DNA from: Methanosarcinales archaeon
GTDB lineage: Archaea > Halobacteriota > Syntropharchaeia > Alkanophagales > Methanospirareceae
Length of the DNA stretch: 7,668 nt
Reading direction: 5' to 3'
Assembly: GCA_025464585.1 (NCBI GenBank)
Contig: JAODGL010000044.1
Span: forward strand, 1 to 7,668
The notes under the pieces were generated by a model, which worked only from the letters and a program-made list of their open reading frames with translations, was not told the origin of the DNA and did not search any database. Below are positions 5,005-7,668 of this stretch, one piece after another; within the stretch, counting starts at the first letter, position 1; each line of letters starts with the position of its first letter. Both the position numbers and the translations under genes were made by a program.

Positions 5005-5250
5005 ATGGAGCAAAAGCGATTACTTGAGCGCATTGCGTTAGACCCTAAAGTTATGGTAGGAAAAACAGTCATTAGAGGCACGCGGTTAACAGTGCAGTAC
5101 ATTTTGAATCTATTAGCACATGGCGCAACTATTGACGAAATTCTCCAGGAATACAAGGGATTAACAAAGGAAGATATTTTAGCCTGTTTGTTGTACGCTT
5201 CTGAAATACTCGAAGATACAACGTTTATGCCTTTAGTAGAGACGGCTTAG
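5005..5250 (+). CDS. DUF433 domain protein, VapB-like antitoxin
   Basis: An 81-residue protein with the DUF433 core: DPKVMVGKTVIRGTRLTV (13-30) is the family's hallmark strand and turn. It continues into a winged-helix region with NLLAHGATIDEILQEY (35-50) and LTKEDILACLLYA (53-65). DUF433 proteins are commonly the antitoxin and DNA-binding partner of a DUF5615 (PIN-like) toxin, and a DUF5615-like remnant follows two bases downstream. The ATG has AGGAGAGG (4994-5001) three bases upstream. The family length is normal, so this half of the pair looks intact even though its partner is not. It may still bind its own promoter and so influence pyrK-pyrD downstream; that is inference. Confidence 0.87.
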   Translation: MEQKRLLERIALDPKVMVGKTVIRGTRLTVQYILNLLAHGATIDEILQEYKGLTKEDILACLLYASEILEDTTFMPLVETA

Positions 5251-5252
5251 AC

Positions 5253-5459
5253 ATGCGTTTTCTTGTTGATGAATGCACGGGTCCAGCAGTTGCTAAATGG
5301 TTGCAGAGATTACATCACGATGTATTTTCTGTTGAGAATAAAATTGCCGTATTACAGCGGGTATTAGAGACTTATTCTGACAAGCTTGTCAATAATTTTA
5401 TAATTGTGACTGAGAAAACAGTCCGTATTATTGAAGAAAGGTATATAAAACTCAGATAA
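5253..5459 (+). pseudogene. DUF5615 PIN-like toxin with internal in-frame deletion
   Basis: The 68-residue product starts exactly like a DUF5615 toxin, MRFLVDECTGPAVAKWL, with the early aspartate D6 and HDVFSV at 22-27. It then jumps directly to the family's C-terminal part, ENKIAVLQRVLETY (28-41) and FIIVTEKTVRI (49-59). Full-length members are about 110-120 residues. The missing stretch of roughly 50 residues includes the segment with the conserved acidic residues and the TNDKDFG-like motif. The reading frame is kept, so a short protein may be made, but a PIN-type nuclease without its central acidic residues should be inactive. The antitoxin gene ends two bases upstream, and the TAA here directly abuts the ATG of pyrK-pyrD. 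The likely explanation is toxin decay by deletion, leaving the ORF as a translational link. Confidence 0.75.
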
Positions 5460-7238
5460 ATGCCACTCAACATCCCGACACTGCACAAAATAGAAGCACT
5501 AAAAGCGGAAAACAAAGAAGTAAAGACATTCCGTTTTCACTCGCCCGAAATAGCCAGAGAAAGCGAGCCAGGTCAATTCATAATGGTCTGGAATCCGGGT
5601 ATAGACGAAATACCAATTTCTATTGCCGATGCATCGCCGGATGGAGAATTAGAACTCGCAATTGCTGATGTCGGAGATTGCACGCACAGCTTACATCAAA
5701 AGCACGTGCACGATTTGATTGGATTGAGAGGACCCTACGGCAGAGGTTTCACATTGCACGGCGCTGCAATTTGTATGGTCGCAGGCGGTTATGGTGCAGC
5801 GCCGTTGAGGTTTGCAGCGAAAAGAGCGACAGATTTGGATAAGCACGTTATGCTCTTAGAAGGTGCGAAAAGCAATGCAGAACTTTTGTATATTGAAGAA
5901 TTTGAGAGAATGGGTTGTGAAGTAAGAATCGCAACGGAAGATGGCTCGGGAGGTTATAAAGGGCGGGTTACAGAGTTATTGGAAGAGATACTGTCATCAA
6001 GAGAAAAGTTTGAGCAGGTATTGACATGTGGTCCAGAACTGATGATGAAGCGTGTTTGCGAGATTACGAGCAGAGAAAGTATACCTACACAGGTTTCCGT
6101 GGAACGAATAGTAAAATGTGGATGCGGTGCTTGTGGCTCATGTGACCTTGGGGGGTATCGAGTGTGTAAAGACGGACCGGTTTTCGATGCCGAAGAGCTT
6201 AAAAGAACGGAATTTGGCAGATGGAAACGAGAGAAGAGTGGTAAAAGAGTTGCAATAAAGCCAAATGTTGTGCTATTGTCAACTCCTACTCCTCCGTCGC
6301 ATTTTACACCGGAGTACGAGCCGTTATTAGCCACAGAAGTCTGTGGAATCCGGTTCCCCAATCCAATTGCGAATGCAGCGGGATTTGGAGTCTCCGGGAA
6401 GTTACTTTATCGGTACGCAAGAGCAGGTGCTGGCGCGGTTGTGACAAAATCGGTCGGACGGGATGAGCGAGAAGGCTATCCCAATCCCACATTTCTTGAA
6501 ATAGCGCTTCATACCTATGTGAATGCGATGGGGCTTCCAAATCCAGGAATAAAGAACTATGGGCTTGAAATAGAAGATGCGAAGTATGCTATGGTGCCAT
6601 TGATACTGAGCATTTTTGGTAATAGCGTGGAGGAATGCAGAGAAGTAGCGAAGGTAGCTGTCGAATATCCAATAGACATGCTCGAATATAATGCCTCATG
6701 TCCGCATACTGAGTTCGCAGCGGTCGAGCATAATCCTAAATTGCTTCGTAGCATAATAAAGGAGATACGCAGCGTTGCCCATCCAAAACATATTCCGGTT
6801 GCAGTGAAGATATCGCCCAATGTGGGTGACCCTGCGGGATTGGCGCTCACGGCGGAAAAAGCTGGTGCTGATGCTATCACGGCTATCAATACGGTAATCG
6901 CACGACCACTGGATAAGACGCTTGACATTCCGCTTTTAGGTAATCCAACAGGCTATGGAGGTAAATCCGGTAAGGGGCTTGCGGTTGGCGGTAAAAGAGT
7001 TGTTTTCGCACTGTATGAGGAGTTGAGAATACCCATAATCGCAGTTGGTGGTATCTTCTCTGCTGAGGACGTGATAGAATATGCGAAGAACGGTGCGAGC
7101 CTGTTTCAAGTGGGTAGTGCACTGGTAAGTGAAGGGATTGAAATTTTCGCGATGATAAAAAGAGGTTTGAAGGAGTTTCTTGCCGCGAATAAATATGAAA
7201 ATATAGTTGAAATGGTGGGAGAGGCGCATAGAAGATGA
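5460..7238 (+). CDS. pyrKD: Fused dihydroorotate dehydrogenase: PyrK electron-transfer domain plus PyrD catalytic domain
   Basis: A 592-residue protein combining both subunits of class 1B dihydroorotate dehydrogenase, which oxidises dihydroorotate to orotate in UMP synthesis and passes electrons to NAD. Residues 1-245 are PyrK: a flavin-binding barrel with EIPISIADAS near 50, a nucleotide-binding GGYGAAPL near 108-115, and 2Fe-2S cysteines C220, C225, C228 and C236. Residues about 285-592 are PyrD: K330 in VVTKSV, NAMGLPN (355-361), NASCPH with catalytic C414, VKISPN around K450, and the phosphate-binding VGGIF (529-533). Cysteine as the base marks class 1. PyrK and PyrD are usually separate proteins. 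ATG 5460 follows the upstream TAA with no gap; no other start precedes the flavin domain, and the only purine-rich site is distant, so translation probably depends on coupling. Confidence 0.93.
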   Translation: MPLNIPTLHKIEALKAENKEVKTFRFHSPEIARESEPGQFIMVWNPGIDEIPISIADASPDGELELAIADVGDCTHSLHQKHVHDLIGLRGPYGRGFTLHGAAICMVAGGYGAAPLRFAAKRATDLDKHVMLLEGAKSNAELLYIEEFERMGCEVRIATEDGSGGYKGRVTELLEEILSSREKFEQVLTCGPELMMKRVCEITSRESIPTQVSVERIVKCGCGACGSCDLGGYRVCKDGPVFDAEELKRTEFGRWKREKSGKRVAIKPNVVLLSTPTPPSHFTPEYEPLLATEVCGIRFPNPIANAAGFGVSGKLLYRYARAGAGAVVTKSVGRDEREGYPNPTFLEIALHTYVNAMGLPNPGIKNYGLEIEDAKYAMVPLILSIFGNSVEECREVAKVAVEYPIDMLEYNASCPHTEFAAVEHNPKLLRSIIKEIRSVAHPKHIPVAVKISPNVGDPAGLALTAEKAGADAITAINTVIARPLDKTLDIPLLGNPTGYGGKSGKGLAVGGKRVVFALYEELRIPIIAVGGIFSAEDVIEYAKNGASLFQVGSALVSEGIEIFAMIKRGLKEFLAANKYENIVEMVGEAHRR

Positions 7239-7242
7239 GGTT

Positions 7243-7668
7243 TCACTCCACCGTTACACTCTTTGCCAGATTCCTCGGCTTGTCTATTTCACATCCTCGC
7301 TCTTTTGCCGTCCAGTATGCGAGTAAGTGAAGGGCAACAGTAGTAGGGATTGGAGAGAATATTGTGCCTGTCCCCGGAACTCTTATCACCGCATCCACAT
7401 ATTTCTCCACTTCTTCGTCCCCTTCTTCTGCTATTGCAATCACCGGAGCCCCTCTTGCCTTTATCTCCTTCACGTTCCCCAGTGTCTTCTCATAAATATT
7501 TTGCGAAGTTTGCGTAGCGTTTTTGATCAAACTTTTTTTAAAAGGTTGTTGATCAAACTTTCTTAAAGTTTGACGTGTTAGAATCGCAACCACGGGCGTA
7601 TCCTCGGTAAGCAGTGCAAAAGGACCGTGTTTGAGTTCCCCTGCTGCGTATCCCTCTGCATGTATATA
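7243..7668 (-). CDS. glmS: Glutamine--fructose-6-phosphate aminotransferase (isomerizing), C-terminal part
   Basis: The last 141 residues of GlmS, which makes glucosamine-6-phosphate from fructose-6-phosphate and glutamine, the entry step to UDP-GlcNAc. The gene runs off the right edge. The conserved AEGYAAGELKHGP lies at residues 4-16 of this fragment. The end, PRNLAKSVTVE, is the family's near-invariant C-terminus with the lysine that contacts the sugar phosphate. The second SIS (sugar isomerase) domain is otherwise intact, but about 25 residues (RQTLRKFDQQPFKKSLIKN and following) are inserted between VVAILT and YEKTLGN, where E. coli GlmS has about four. The insert is encoded by a palindrome-rich sequence described separately. 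The stop codon is four bases from that of pyrK-pyrD, convergent, with no terminator visible between them. Confidence 0.93.
   Translation of the reverse strand, partial: YIHAEGYAAGELKHGPFALLTEDTPVVAILTRQTLRKFDQQPFKKSLIKNATQTSQNIYEKTLGNVKEIKARGAPVIAIAEEGDEEVEKYVDAVIRVPGTGTIFSPIPTTVALHLLAYWTAKERGCEIDKPRNLAKSVTVE
7501..7575 (-). repeat. In-frame palindromic repeat insertion within glmS
   Basis: This stretch of about 75 bp lies where GlmS proteins have only a short loop. Read on the plus strand, GATCAAACTTT occurs twice (7525-7535 and 7551-7561). The second copy forms a perfect nine-base stem TCAAACTTT-ctt-AAAGTTTGA (7553-7573). GCGAAGTTTGCG (7503-7514) is a related unit. The length is a multiple of three and the frame stays open. 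It resembles in concept the palindromic elements that insert within genes of Rickettsia, but I recognise no named family. The exact ends are uncertain by several bases because the ancestral loop sequence is unknown. Confidence 0.6.

Noticed and set aside
5954..6540. Minus-strand ORFs across pyrKD
   Set aside because: They lie opposite a clearly coding gene, show no recognisable domain and have low-complexity, serine-rich composition typical of antisense shadows. The same holds for the minus-strand ORFs at 1303-1704, 2078-2506, 4404-4625 and 6557-7229.
7327..7566. Plus-strand ORF of 79 codons opposite glmS
   Set aside because: It is antisense to the conserved GlmS C-terminus and rich in cysteine, histidine and phenylalanine, with no family resemblance.

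Overview
The window looks like a stretch of prokaryotic, probably archaeal, chromosome. The reasons are a fused PyrK-PyrD dihydroorotate dehydrogenase, a TTTAAATAA box set at archaeal TATA distance, and a palindromic sequence inserted in frame in glmS. A methane-cycling euryarchaeal lineage (ANME-1/Methanophagales-like) is my best guess, but it rests on weak evidence and no marker gene is present.

The left two thirds (1-4953) reads as an array of integron-type gene cassettes, all pointing right. Three attC-like recombination sites are visible: the 3' end of one at 1-32, a complete one at 3004-3083, and a complete one at 4866-4953. A decayed one lies at 2666-2751. The boundaries are supported internally. 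The first bases of each cassette are complementary to the bases around the R'' box of the attC at that same cassette's far end, as expected if each cassette once circularised. Cassette 1 (27-3077) carries a CPBP-family membrane protease, an ABC ATPase, an ABC-2 permease and a 58-residue membrane protein. Cassette 2 (3078-4947) carries a tightly overlapping three-gene operon: a TIGR04255-like protein, an unrecognised 139-residue protein, and a 171-residue protein with a SQSCDL motif. No integrase gene lies in the window; if there is one it would be expected to the left.

The right third (4954-7668) looks like host chromosome. A DUF433 antitoxin-like gene is followed by a DUF5615 toxin-like gene that has lost its middle. 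The stop codon of that remnant directly abuts the start of pyrK-pyrD, which encodes a 592-residue pyrimidine-biosynthesis enzyme. Converging on it, with only four bases between, is the 3' end of glmS (glucosamine-6-phosphate synthase) on the minus strand. The glmS gene carries an in-frame insertion of about 75 bp, rich in palindromes, in its last SIS domain.

The most interesting points are the apparent cassette array in a probably archaeal background, the uncharacterised three-gene cargo of cassette 2, and the in-frame palindromic insertion in glmS.
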